From NCBI RefSeq assembly GCF_039851965.1, contig NZ_CP156674.1, positions 3,968,001 to 4,032,000 on the forward strand: a stretch of DNA of 64,000 nucleotides. Direction: 5' to 3'. Positions 34,787 to 43,239 of the stretch are shown here, piece by piece. Source of the DNA: Pseudalkalibacillus hwajinpoensis. GTDB taxonomy: Bacteria; Bacillota; Bacilli; Bacillales; Guptibacillaceae. The notes under the pieces are model-generated. The model had not been told where the DNA came from, searched no databases, and saw nothing but the letters and a program-made list of their open reading frames with translations. The translations under genes and the position numbers were made by a program. Numbering within the stretch: position 1 is the stretch's first letter; each line of letters opens with the position of its first letter.

Positions 34787-36061
34787 TTATGCAATTACGT
34801 TCCGTTCATTGGAATAGTGCTCGTATGATTTATTCTCCATAATACCGTGTAGGACATGAACCACATTCCAAACATCTTCAAATGATGAATAGAGGGCAAT
34901 TGGTGCCAGACGGATAACATTTGGCGATCGATAGTCAGGGATTACTCCATTCGCCTTTAATGCTTTGCAAATTCTTGCGGCTTCAGGGTGCTGAAGGCAT
35001 ACATGCCCGCCACGGTGTTCATCACTCTTTGGATTGGCAATCGAAAAGCCGAATGTAGAAAGCTTTAGTTCAATGAGACCCATGAGATACCTTGTTAGTG
35101 ATAAGGACTTCGTTCTGACTGGACCTATTCCCGCCTCCTTAAAGAGTTCTAAAGATCCGACTAAAGGTGCCATGCTAAAAATATGGGGTGTTCCAATCTG
35201 GTAAGCACCAGCCGTATGGGCATGGTCAAGATCATGACTCATCTCAAATTGCACATCTTTATTTGAACTAAACCAGCCGGCAAGACCAGGTCTTTTTCCG
35301 AGGTGTTTCTCATGGACAAAAAGACCACCAACGCCTCCGGGACCACTATTTAAATATTTGTATGTACACCAGACTGCAAAATCAACGCCCCAATTATGTA
35401 GGTTGTGAGGAACAGCGCCAATGGAATGCGCCAAATCAAAACCAATTATGATATCTCTTTTATGCGCTGCTTGCGTTAATGCCTCTATATCAAGGAGTTG
35501 TCCGCTTCGATAGAGAACCGAGGGCAGTAGGATTATCGCGACGTCTTCATCCATACCCTCAATAATATCTTGTTCGCGAATCGTCCGGCCATCCTCACTT
35601 CCAATTTGAATTAAATGTGATTCTGGAGATAACCCATGAAGCTCAAGCTGACTTTTGATGGCATAAATATCTGACGGAAATGTAAGGGAATCTGCAAGGA
35701 TTTTTGATTTTTTACCTGGTTTATAAAACGTTGCTAACAGTTGATGAAGGTTTGTTGTAATCGATCCTGTTGTAATGGTTTCCTGTGGCGTTGCACCAAT
35801 TAGAGGGGCGGTCATTTCACCAATGATTTCCGCCATATAGAACCATGGATGTTTACCTTCGGTCCAACCATCAATGCCATGGGTTTTCCAGTCTTCAAGG
35901 GAGTCCAGAAGGGTTTTTTCTGCTTTCTTAGATAATAGACCTAATGAATTTCCATCCATATAGATGGAGTTTGGATTTACGTAAAATTCATTCTTAAATA
36001 GGGAAAGCGGATCATTTTTATCTAATTCTTTTGCATAAGCAATTGACTGTGATAAACTCAT
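34787..36061 (-). CDS. kynU: Kynureninase
   Basis: 424-residue PLP enzyme of aminotransferase fold type I. MDGNSLGLLSKKAE at the N-terminus, GFDLAHSIGAVPH and CTYKYLNSGPGGVGG (Schiff-base lysine in the latter) are diagnostic. It cleaves kynurenine or 3-hydroxykynurenine to (hydroxy)anthranilate and alanine. The start follows AAAGGAGCTGAGTAAT. The partner genes kynA and kynB are not in the window, so the local gene alone does not give a full pathway. Confidence 0.93.
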   Translation of the reverse strand: MSLSQSIAYAKELDKNDPLSLFKNEFYVNPNSIYMDGNSLGLLSKKAEKTLLDSLEDWKTHGIDGWTEGKHPWFYMAEIIGEMTAPLIGATPQETITTGSITTNLHQLLATFYKPGKKSKILADSLTFPSDIYAIKSQLELHGLSPESHLIQIGSEDGRTIREQDIIEGMDEDVAIILLPSVLYRSGQLLDIEALTQAAHKRDIIIGFDLAHSIGAVPHNLHNWGVDFAVWCTYKYLNSGPGGVGGLFVHEKHLGKRPGLAGWFSSNKDVQFEMSHDLDHAHTAGAYQIGTPHIFSMAPLVGSLELFKEAGIGPVRTKSLSLTRYLMGLIELKLSTFGFSIANPKSDEHRGGHVCLQHPEAARICKALKANGVIPDYRSPNVIRLAPIALYSSFEDVWNVVHVLHGIMENKSYEHYSNERNVIA

Positions 36062-36168
36062 ATTACTCAGCTCCTTTACTACAACTTATCGTATGAGAGA
36101 GACGAGGTACTGTCAACGCTTTCACTTCTGGCAAATAAAACAATAACAAAACTTTTTTAAAATAATGA

Positions 36169-36198
36169 TTGACTTTAAATCAGATTAGATGCTATAGT
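36169..36198 (+). promoter_or_regulatory. Promoter of the tRNA cluster
   Basis: TTGACT, 18-base spacer, TATAGT, 33 bases before tRNA-Leu. Confidence 0.7.
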
Positions 36199-36230
36199 AT
36201 TAAACGTCGCTGATACACAACAAAGCACAT

Positions 36231-36315
36231 GCGGGTGTGGCGGAATTGGCAGACGCGCTAGACTTAGGATCTAGTGTCTTACGACGTGGGGGTTCAAGTC
36301 CCTTCACCCGCACCA
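36231..36315 (+). tRNA. tRNA-Leu (TAG)
   Basis: 85 nt with a long variable arm, anticodon TAG in CTTAGGA, T-loop TTCAAGT and encoded CCA. First gene of the cluster. Confidence 0.97.
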
Positions 36316-36323
36316 TACATTTT

Positions 36324-36400
<77 letters not shown>

Positions 36401-36418
36401 TTACATAACTTAATTAGT

Positions 36419-36495
36419 GGCGGTGTAGCTCAGCTGGCTAGAGCGTACGGTTCATACCCGTGAGGTCGGGGGTTCGATCCCCTCCGCCGCTACCA
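36419..36495 (+). tRNA. tRNA-Met (CAT), elongator
   Basis: 77 nt, anticodon CAT. It starts GGCGGTGTAGCTCAG and has a G1-T72 pair, unlike the initiator, which begins CGCGGGG. Encoded CCA. Confidence 0.95.
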
Positions 36496-36520
36496 TATTT
36501 CAATTTCACAATTTCATCAT

Positions 36521-36605
36521 GGAGGGGTAGCGAAGTGGCTAAACGCGGCGGACTGTAAATCCGCTCCCTCAGGGTTCGGCGGTTCGAATCCGTCCCCCTC
36601 CACCA
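36521..36605 (+). tRNA. tRNA-Tyr (GTA)
   Basis: 85 nt with a long variable arm, anticodon GTA in CTGTAAA, T-loop TTCGAAT, encoded CCA. Confidence 0.97.
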
Positions 36606-36610
36606 TTTTT

Positions 36611-36685
36611 TGGGCTATAGCCAAGCGGTAAGGCAACGGATTTTGATTCCGTCACGCGCTGGTTCGAATCCAGCTAGCCCAGCCA
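36611..36685 (+). tRNA. tRNA-Gln (TTG)
   Basis: 75 nt, anticodon TTG in TTTTGAT, T-loop TTCGAAT, encoded CCA. Confidence 0.97.
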
Positions 36686-36689
36686 TGTT

Positions 36690-36763
36690 GCGGGTGTAGT
36701 TTAGTGGTAAAACCTCAGCCTTCCAAGCTGATGTCGTGGGTTCGATCCCCATCACCCGCTCCA
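36690..36763 (+). tRNA. tRNA-Gly (TCC)
   Basis: 74 nt, anticodon TCC in CTTCCAA, T-loop TTCGATC, encoded CCA. Confidence 0.97.
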
Positions 36764-36815
36764 TAATTTTATTAAAGAAATCCTAAAATAGTGACTTCCT
36801 TGAGGACAAAAAACG

Positions 36816-36824
36816 TGGTATACT
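36816..36824 (+). promoter_or_regulatory. Extended -10 element before the second tRNA-Arg
   Basis: TGG TATACT in the 91-base gap before tRNA-Arg (TCT); the -35 region is weak. It suggests that this tRNA has its own transcript. Confidence 0.45.
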
Positions 36825-36854
36825 ATCAAACAGTAACCATCCTCATCACATCAT

Positions 36855-36928
36855 GCGCCTTTAGCTCAGCAGGATAGAGCAACAGCCTTCTAAGCTGTGG
36901 GTCAGAGGTTCGAATCCTCTAAGGCGCA
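36855..36928 (+). tRNA. tRNA-Arg (TCT), CCA not encoded
   Basis: 74 nt to the discriminator A; anticodon TCT in CTTCTAA, T-loop TTCGAAT. The acceptor end is followed by TATAC, so CCA must be added by the enzyme encoded at 7900-9090. The other six tRNAs here encode CCA. Confidence 0.96.
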
Positions 36929-36933
36929 TATAC

Positions 36934-36971
36934 AAAAGCCCTCTGAATGAAATCATTCAGAGGGCTTTTTA
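36934..36971 (+). terminator. Terminator of the tRNA cluster
   Basis: Perfect 16-bp stem AAAAGCCCTCTGAATG / CATTCAGAGGGCTTTT with a 4-base loop and T5. Confidence 0.95.
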
Positions 36972-37088
36972 CCTTTTAAATTGTTTAAGTCGTAAGATAT
37001 AGATCGTCACATTGATAACAAAAACACGAACGTTAAATCATTTCTGTGGATATTTATTAACTTTTTAAGAATATTTACATGAAATTAT

Positions 37089-37116
37089 TTGTTTATAACA
37101 CATTTTGTGCTACTAT
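37089..37116 (+). promoter_or_regulatory. Probable folD promoter
   Basis: TTGTTT, 16-base spacer, TACTAT, just upstream of the riboswitch aptamer. Confidence 0.4.
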
Positions 37117-37132
37117 ATCCGTAGAAACCATT

Positions 37133-37206
37133 CATTGCAGTTACTGACGACAATTGTGGAAGGAACCATAGGGGAGCTGCAGTGCCTAAAGCCGGTCGTC
37201 TGGGCG
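37133..37206 (+). promoter_or_regulatory. ZTP (pfl) riboswitch upstream of folD
   Basis: Conserved ZTP aptamer pieces are visible in order: ACTGACGAC, GGAACCATAGGGGAGCTGC and CCGGTCGTCTGGGC at the 3' end. The RNA senses ZTP/ZMP, the signal of 10-formyl-tetrahydrofolate shortage, and classically controls folD and purine genes, exactly the gene downstream. The expression platform between 37206 and the folD ribosome site (37241-37247) is not obvious; no strong terminator is seen, so control may act on translation or by a weak hairpin. Confidence 0.88.
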
Positions 37207-37253
37207 AAGAAGTGGCCGTATTCATTTTTAACCAATTTTCAGGAGGAATTCAT

Positions 37254-38099
37254 ATGACAAACGAAGCGAAACTTTTAGACGGAAAAGCTGTTGCAAATCG
37301 TATAAAAGATCAGTTGAAAACAAGAGTTATAGCCCTTAAAGAGCAAGGTGTGACACCGAGTCTAGTAACGATTCTTGTTGGTGATGACCCATCTTCTGAA
37401 ACGTACGTCAGAATGAAGGGGAATGCCTGTGAGCGAGTTGGCATTACATCTAAAAAGATTCATCTCCCTGAAGAAACAACCACTGAAACATTAGTTCAGA
37501 CGATTGAGGAACTAAACCAGAATACTTCTGTTCACGGTATTTTGCTTCAACACCCTGTCCCGTCGCAAATTGATGAGCGACTTGCTTTTGAAACGATAGC
37601 AATCGAGAAGGATGTTGATGGTGTGACGAGTGCAGGGTATGGTCAAACAGCACTCGGGTTTGGAACATTTCCTTCCTGTACTCCAGCTGCGATCATGAAA
37701 ATCATGGAAGATTATGATATTCAAGCAGAAGGGAAGCATGCTGTTATCGTTGGTAGAAGCCCGATTCTTGGCAAGCCGGTATCCGCGCTTTTACTCAATC
37801 AAAATGCAACGGTTACAACGTGTCATTCTAGAACAACAGATCTTGCAAGCCATGTCCTTCAAGCTGATATTGTTGTTGCAGCTGTAGGAAAGCCTGAATT
37901 TATTAAAGGCGATTGGATTAAGGAAGGCGCAGTCGTGCTTGATGCTGGCTACAATAAAGGGAACATTGGTGATGTTGAATATGAAGCTGCTGCCGAGAAC
38001 GCTTCTTATATTACACCAGTACCAGGCGGTGTAGGTCCAGTTACGATTGCTACCTTATTAAAGCATACCGTTGACGCAGCAGAAAAAACAGTCGACTAG
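37254..38099 (+). CDS. folD: Methylenetetrahydrofolate dehydrogenase/cyclohydrolase
   Basis: 281 residues. YVRMKGNACERVGI holds the catalytic Lys. GILLQHPVP and GRSPILGKPVSALLL (NADP-binding) are family signatures, and the C-terminus has PVPGGVGPVTIATLL. It interconverts methylene- and 10-formyl-tetrahydrofolate for purine and formyl-Met-tRNA synthesis. The start is the ATG after AGGAGGAATTCAT; a longer in-frame reading runs into the riboswitch and was rejected. Confidence 0.96.
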   Translation: MTNEAKLLDGKAVANRIKDQLKTRVIALKEQGVTPSLVTILVGDDPSSETYVRMKGNACERVGITSKKIHLPEETTTETLVQTIEELNQNTSVHGILLQHPVPSQIDERLAFETIAIEKDVDGVTSAGYGQTALGFGTFPSCTPAAIMKIMEDYDIQAEGKHAVIVGRSPILGKPVSALLLNQNATVTTCHSRTTDLASHVLQADIVVAAVGKPEFIKGDWIKEGAVVLDAGYNKGNIGDVEYEAAAENASYITPVPGGVGPVTIATLLKHTVDAAEKTVD

Positions 38100-38104
38100 T
38101 CAGA

Positions 38105-38131
38105 GACCACCCCGTAGGCGGGGTGGTTTCT
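38105..38131 (+). terminator. Terminator after folD
   Basis: ACCACCCCG / CGGGGTGGT stem with a 4-base loop, then TTTCTGT. Confidence 0.85.
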
Positions 38132-38135
38132 GTAA

Positions 38136-38947
38136 TTATCGCGTTAGTTCGTAATAGTTTTGAGTCTCTATGATTTGGAAACCGCAGTTTAGATAGAGGT
38201 TCATAGCATGCTCATTGACGAGAGCTACTTCCAGGTAGATTTCCTGTCCTTGTTCCAATTCCATAGAAATTGCCGTTCTTAATGCTTCTGCTCCAATACC
38301 TTTCCCCTGATGCTCTGGTTCTACCGCAAAGCCGCATATCCAGCTTTGCTTTCCCAAAGGTTCAATATGTATTTTTCCTCGTTTTATCGTTTTCTCTTCA
38401 ACTATAAAGGAAGTGTACGTATCCGACTCATTGATACCGGTTAGTTCATGAGTCGATTGAAAACAGATCTTATTTAACCAATTAGAGTAAGAAAGGTCTT
38501 CTGCTTGTGCCTTTCTCAATGAAACCCCCGTCAACTGTTGTGTGAATTTACAGGGAATCCATTTCATTTGATGTTCGGAGAAGGAATACGTACATGGTAA
38601 ATTCTTTAAATACACTATTGCGGATTTTGATTCTGCAGGTGCATTCAAGAGTACTTGTTCAGGCTCTATTTGTTTAATGATAGCTAGAGCTTCATGTCGG
38701 AGGGTGGTGAATATCCCTTTTTTTCTATAGTCTGGATGAACCATTCCGCAAGCCTCGATGACATTGCCAAAACCATATAGCCCTATAAATCCAACTAGCT
38801 CTTCCTCTTCGTAATGAAAAAATCTCTCTTTTCATTGTTCTTCCGATTTCTCAGAAAATCAAAATTCAACTTCAATGAGATTTGGTCTTCCTTTTCGCAA
38901 ATGTTTTTGAGCCTTTCAATATCTGTTAGCTGATCATTCGTTAACAT
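38136..38947 (-). pseudogene. Tandem GNAT acetyltransferase, frameshifted
   Basis: The start is ATG at 38947 after GGGGGG. The first ~40 codons run into a stop, but shifting frame at a T6 run (minus strand; A6 at 38817-38822) continues as FFHYEEEELVGFIGLYGFGN and joins the 202-residue downstream frame with the GNAT motif VHPDYRKKGIF. The C-terminal half has a second GNAT core, VEPEHQGKGIGAEAL. One added T would restore about 270 residues. Either a sequencing error or a recent lesion. The substrate is unknown. Confidence 0.8.
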
Positions 38948-39097
38948 TGATACCCCCCTATCTAACTCTATTTTAATGTGAGATTCAGATTTACTCCAGT
39001 GAATTTAATGAGTGTACGAGCATTAATAAATTCATTCAACTTAGCTACGGTCAACTTTATTTTAATTGGATAGGTATGGAAATGAAGATTGTAACTT

Positions 39098-39235
39098 GAG
39101 GTAAAAGTAGCCGTCGTTACAGGAGCGAGTAGTGGAGTAGGTGAAGCGATTGCGAGGCACCTTGCTAATGAGGGAGCGAACGTTGCGGTCTTAGGTCGTC
39201 GAGAAGACAAGGCTGGAGACTTAGGGATTCGATAA
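39098..39235 (+). pseudogene. Remnant of a short-chain dehydrogenase N-terminus
   Basis: In one frame the sequence reads KVAVVTGASSGVGEAIARHL and on to VAVLGRREDKAG, the Rossmann start of an SDR, then a stop after about 43 codons. There is no start codon in frame and nothing of the catalytic Tyr-Lys half is left. It lies between the GNAT pseudogene and the HNH gene. Confidence 0.8.
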
Positions 39236-39369
39236 ACGATCAACCAAAGAAAGGCAAACGACTGCTGGTTTTTATTTGGGGAAGTATACAAAGTGAATGG
39301 GAAGTAAAATGAGAGTATTTCATGTAAAATAGAAAAAGTGATAGAAGAACGTGATTTGGGGGACAAAAG

Positions 39370-40287
39370 ATGAACAGTTTTATTGTCATGCAAGGTGACA
39401 CTTACCAGATAGAAAAAGATTTAGGGATGATTTGGTCGCCAAAACAAGATAAAGGAGGTAATGAGCCTCATTCCTGGAAACGAATAACTGAAGTAAATGA
39501 AGGAGATCAATTCTTTCACTATGTAAAAGGAAATATTGTTGCGGTTAGCATTGCAAGTGAAGGATGCAAAGAGGCTTGTAAACCATCTAATTTGGAGAGT
39601 AGTAATGAAAGAATCGAAGGATACTTAGTGAATCTAGAATATCATGATTTAGAGGTCCCGGTTAATGTAAGGGATAAGTTTAAGGAAATATTTCCACTGT
39701 TACCTATTAAGTATGCACCATTTCAGAAAGATGCTAATGGGAATCCAGGCTATTTGTATCCATGTAACGAAGAATTAGCCATTAAGCTACTCGAACTAAT
39801 AAGCGAGTTGAATATTTATCAAGTAAATGACGAGCAATTAGAATTAACAATTGATGAGGTAAGAAGAACAGAACGAAATACACTTATTCCAGTGATTACT
39901 GAAACAGAGTCTGAAGCGAAAACAAAAATGCGATGGGGCGAACAAAAGTTCAGAAAAGATTTGATTCCTCTATGGAAAGGTAAGTGTGCATTGTGTGCTA
40001 TAAACTTATCAGAAGTGCTAAAAGCAAGCCATTCCAAGCCATGGAAAGACAGCACAAACATTGAACGGGTGGACCCGTATAACGGCTTGTTACTATGTAG
40101 TAATCATGATGCGCTTTATAATGAAGGATTAATTGCATTTGATGGGCAAGGTCGTTTGCACATTTCTTCAGTGATAAGAAATGAAGATTATGTAATGTAT
40201 GGATTAGCACCACGGGCTAAATTACAAATTTATTTCGAAAATAAAGTGTATTTTAAGTGGCATAAGAAGTATATTTTCAGAACCTAA
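39370..40287 (+). CDS. HNH endonuclease with EVE/PUA-like N-terminal region
   Basis: 305 residues. The N-terminal ~150 residues have the pattern of EVE/PUA-like domains: GDTYQIEKDLGMIWSPKQ, then EVNEGDQFFHYVKGNIVAVS, then a second strand pair before LPIKYAPFQKD. The C-terminal part (about 190-275) is an HNH_2-type nuclease: CALCAINLSEVLKASHSKPW, then DPYNGLLLCSNHDALYNEG. Known EVE-HNH or PUA-HNH proteins are thought to cut DNA with modified bases, so a type IV restriction-like defence role is plausible. It stands alone, flanked by decayed genes. Confidence 0.75.
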   Translation: MNSFIVMQGDTYQIEKDLGMIWSPKQDKGGNEPHSWKRITEVNEGDQFFHYVKGNIVAVSIASEGCKEACKPSNLESSNERIEGYLVNLEYHDLEVPVNVRDKFKEIFPLLPIKYAPFQKDANGNPGYLYPCNEELAIKLLELISELNIYQVNDEQLELTIDEVRRTERNTLIPVITETESEAKTKMRWGEQKFRKDLIPLWKGKCALCAINLSEVLKASHSKPWKDSTNIERVDPYNGLLLCSNHDALYNEGLIAFDGQGRLHISSVIRNEDYVMYGLAPRAKLQIYFENKVYFKWHKKYIFRT

Positions 40288-40335
40288 GATTCTTTTACAG
40301 CATTACTATCTAAAAACTCGATATTTTTTATATAT

Positions 40336-40383
40336 GAAATCCCACCTCCAAAGTTAGTTAGAGAACTTTGGAGGTGGGATTTC
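40336..40383. terminator. 20-bp perfect inverted repeat after the HNH gene
   Basis: Arms 40336-40355 and 40364-40383 are perfectly complementary, with an 8-base loop. T tracts are weak on both sides. It is most likely a bidirectional terminator between the convergent HNH gene and the 146-residue gene. Confidence 0.65.
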
Positions 40384-40470
40384 ATTCTGTATACTATTTT
40401 CATTCGAATGTGATTTAACATATTTCTACCAACATGAGGTCTAGTAAACTTCTGTCAGATAAAAGTTCAT

Positions 40471-40911
40471 CTATTGGCCTTTAAGCAGCATTTTATCTAA
40501 TTCACGAACTTTATCAAAGGATTCTATTAGTTGTTCAGGTATCAATTTCCTTCCATATTCCCAGGCATTCGTTTCTATTTCAGATAGAAGCTCTTGTTGT
40601 ATCTCTTCCTCATCATACATTAGAATTCTTAAATCATGTTTGTGTTTCTTGAAATCCAAATAATAACCGATCTCATGATAAAGAAGAATTCTAACGATGT
40701 TTTCTTCTGTCTCTTTAATTTTAAAGTTTATTTTACCTGTATAACCATTAACTTCTAAGTAGTTAAATTTTATAGTATTGGTGGATACGTTATAACTCAT
40801 AGGTGAAGTTAGATTATTGTTAAATTCATAATTAATGTCTAAATTGTGTTCATGTAATGTATCTTTAATTATATTCTCGATGTCCCATATATAAAGCATC
40901 TTATCTATCAC
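40471..40911 (-). CDS. Metallopeptidase-like protein with altered HExxH, unknown
   Basis: 146 residues, AT-rich. LLYHEIGYYLDFKKH (about 77-91) resembles the zinc helix of ImmA/IrrE-type peptidases (HELGHYLD) but the second His is Tyr. ETNAWEYGRKLIPE (about 112-125) resembles the helix that carries the third ligand. Activity is therefore doubtful. The GTG start chosen lies very close to AGGG; an ATG four codons later is an alternative. Next to the HNH gene but convergent with it. Confidence 0.6.
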   Translation of the reverse strand: MIDKMLYIWDIENIIKDTLHEHNLDINYEFNNNLTSPMSYNVSTNTIKFNYLEVNGYTGKINFKIKETEENIVRILLYHEIGYYLDFKKHKHDLRILMYDEEEIQQELLSEIETNAWEYGRKLIPEQLIESFDKVRELDKMLLKGQ

Positions 40912-41358
40912 AACCCTTTCAGGAAGTATGTTTATTTATTCTTGCTCGATCGGGTAAGAACGTTACGTCAACTGAATCCATTACAGCTAGTATGAAATCC
41001 ACTGATTTATAAGTCAATGGTTTTGTTTAATACTATAACTTTTACTTTAATATATAATAAAGTCGTTCATTTCAGGTGTTTAAATGGGTGTTGGTAACTG
41101 AATTATATTAAAATGAGTGATTTTCACCATTATTTACAATGTGGATGGTAATCAAATGAAAATTATTCTGGAACAAACTCATAGTAGGTGAAGTAGTAGG
41201 GTTGGAGCTTTTTAAACTAAAAGGAAGTTCGAAAGGGGTGAGGTCGATAAATTCATTAAAGAAAGTCCTAACTCGTCGATTAAAATCCTCCACTTAGGGT
41301 ATTGGAAATAAAAGAAGCAACCTGTTACATAAATGATTGAGAGTGGAGAGTGAAAGAG
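40912..41358. other. Intergenic stretch without recognised gene
   Basis: About 450 bases, AT-rich in the first half. A 60-codon open frame on the minus strand near 41108-41293 has no ribosome site and no recognisable sequence. No repeat or RNA gene seen. Confidence 0.5.
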
Positions 41359-41826
41359 ATGCAGAAGATGAACAGAGGAATTTTGACGGCGATATCGTCG
41401 ATTGCGATTGCACAGGGACTTAAAATCCTGACTTACAAGAGACTGACAGGAGAGTGGGATGTAAAGCAGGTGGCTACAACAGGTGGGATGCCAAGCTCAC
41501 ATTCAGCGGGCGTTTCAGCACTGGCTACCTATATAGCTACAAATAAAGGATCACGCCATACGGAAACTGCACTGGCAACCATTTTTGGTGTGATCGTCAT
41601 GTATGATGCGCAGGGAATCCGACGTCACACGGGTGAGATTGCTCATCTTGTCAATGATTTGGAGGATAACTTCGCTGCAATTTCAGGAGATTTTCCTAGC
41701 TTTGAGTTTGTAGAAAGGGAAAAGGAACTGAATGAGCTTTTAGGACATCAACCGGTAGAGGTACTTGGTGGAGCGATTTTAGGTGCTATTTTAGGCTATA
41801 TTTCTGCTAAAAATGAGAATAAGTAA
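41359..41826 (+). CDS. Divergent PAP2 family membrane protein (YuiD-like)
   Basis: 155 residues of the DUF212/divergent PAP2 family. TTGGMPSSHSAGVSALAT is the phosphatase-like signature, and MYDAQGIRRHTGEIA and LLGHQPVEVLGGA are the other conserved blocks. Three to four membrane segments. Probably a membrane lipid or polyprenyl phosphatase relative; the substrate is not known. The ATG lies 8 bases after GGAGAG. Confidence 0.88.
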   Translation: MQKMNRGILTAISSIAIAQGLKILTYKRLTGEWDVKQVATTGGMPSSHSAGVSALATYIATNKGSRHTETALATIFGVIVMYDAQGIRRHTGEIAHLVNDLEDNFAAISGDFPSFEFVEREKELNELLGHQPVEVLGGAILGAILGYISAKNENK

Positions 41827-41861
41827 AAGTGAAGTAAGGGAACCCTCTTTCTTTAGTATAT

Positions 41862-41920
41862 AAAGTATACAAAAACGCTCAGAGCAACTTTATCCTCTGA
41901 GCGTTTTTGTATACTTTTTC
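41862..41920. terminator. 23-bp perfect hairpin between convergent genes
   Basis: Arms 41862-41884 and 41895-41917 are perfectly complementary; T-rich on the plus side (TTTTTCTT). Serves as terminator for the PAP2 gene and probably in both directions. Confidence 0.88.
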
Positions 41921-41993
41921 TTATTTTTTATGCCTCATTAATAAATGCTCTTAATAGGCAGTTTGTGAAATGTGGTTAGTGGATGCTGCTTAT

Positions 41994-43064
41994 TTATTCA
42001 TTCTCATTCTTTTTATAAATACGCTCGACCACTTCCTGAAGCGTATCAGGCTTATGAAACTCCACAGGAGAAAAGCCTTTCTCAAACGTAATCGCATCCG
42101 CTTCAATCGCAAGTACATACTTCCCATTCACCTTCGCAAGATGAATCGTTTCTCCAAAGTCAGAGAGCATCGCTTTCACTGATACATGGTCTAGCTTTAT
42201 CTTCCATTCAACGTCAGGGGAGTGTTCAACGATTTGGGAGGTTGCTTCAACGACCTGTTCCGTTGTAAACCGCTCCTGTAGCTCACGTTTAGGACTAGCT
42301 GCCCATTCTTCCATCGCTTGCTCGAACTCTTCCTTTTCTTCGCTTTCTTCCTGATACGTTTCTTGGATGTGCTCCTGCACCATGCCCACCGTCTGAGTCT
42401 TCACGATTTCAGGCATCGACTTTTCATATTCGACCCATTTTAAGAAGTCTTCAAAGTAACGGGCGTGAGACGATTGGTGGACTTTGATCTCAGCGCTGTC
42501 GATCATGCCTTCTTCTGGCATGTAGGGGTATTGGACGGATTTCATGCTCTTTGTAGTAATAGCCATTTCAACATTTTGGATGAGTGTTTCTTCATCTGTA
42601 ATCGTTGCTACCTTTTGTTCAAAATCGCATTTCATAATAAATAGAAATGGATCATCAAACAGTTTAGTGAGCTTAGCTGTTGCAACGATCAGAACGCCCC
42701 CACGTATCGCGCTTGTGTCGAGATACATTTGAACGATTTGATCCGCCGAAGTTTCAAAATCATCCCCTGTTTCAGCATGGCGTGTCCTATCAAAAAGATT
42801 GTAATTGGGGTTTGACGTTAGGTCGTACCCTGGTTCTACGACGAATCGCCCGATTTTAGTAGGAGCGCCTTCTGATTTAGCGTGACGATCTACTTTTCTC
42901 TTCATGATTTTAGCTAGTTCACCATCAAGGAACGTTTTAAGAGAACTGTCTTCGTAATGCTCTTGATCAAGCGTTTGATAATGCTTGAATCGTCTTTCTT
43001 CACTTTCCCCGCTACCATCAACCTGGATTAAATAAAAGGAGAGGTATCGCATCTTGAGTTCCAT
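41994..43064 (-). CDS. DUF3900 family protein
   Basis: 356 residues, acidic, soluble. MRYLSFYLIQVDGSGESEERRF at the start and FVVEPGYDLTSNPNYNLFDR resemble the DUF3900 proteins of Bacillus. Helix-rich middle with a Glu-rich segment (about 248-270). I know of no assigned function; the layout recalls nucleoid-associated (37-kDa NdpA-like) proteins, but I cannot support that further. The start chosen follows AGGTGATGAC; ten more codons upstream have no ribosome site. Confidence 0.75.
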   Translation of the reverse strand: MELKMRYLSFYLIQVDGSGESEERRFKHYQTLDQEHYEDSSLKTFLDGELAKIMKRKVDRHAKSEGAPTKIGRFVVEPGYDLTSNPNYNLFDRTRHAETGDDFETSADQIVQMYLDTSAIRGGVLIVATAKLTKLFDDPFLFIMKCDFEQKVATITDEETLIQNVEMAITTKSMKSVQYPYMPEEGMIDSAEIKVHQSSHARYFEDFLKWVEYEKSMPEIVKTQTVGMVQEHIQETYQEESEEKEEFEQAMEEWAASPKRELQERFTTEQVVEATSQIVEHSPDVEWKIKLDHVSVKAMLSDFGETIHLAKVNGKYVLAIEADAITFEKGFSPVEFHKPDTLQEVVERIYKKNENE

Positions 43065-43239
43065 GTCATCACCTGTCTTTAAGTTTGCGTTCATTCAGTA
43101 TAGGCAAGGTTAATGAATTCGTCAATCATCTGTGTTAACTGTCAATCGTTCAGTTTAAGGTTTAAGCCATTTCTTTTTTACTAGAATCGACAAAACTCTT
43201 ATAATAAAGGTAGAAATAATAATGTAAAGGGGAGAGGAA

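Noticed and set aside
36419..36495. Initiator tRNA-fMet
   Set aside because: It begins GGCGGTG and lacks the C1-A72 mismatch and initiator anticodon-stem GC pairs; it is the elongator tRNA-Met.
37182..37253. Longer folD start
   Set aside because: The extension runs through the ZTP riboswitch and has no ribosome site, while the ATG at 37254 follows AGGAGGAATT.
41108..41293. 61-codon open frame on the minus strand
   Set aside because: No ribosome site, GTG start only, no recognisable protein pattern.
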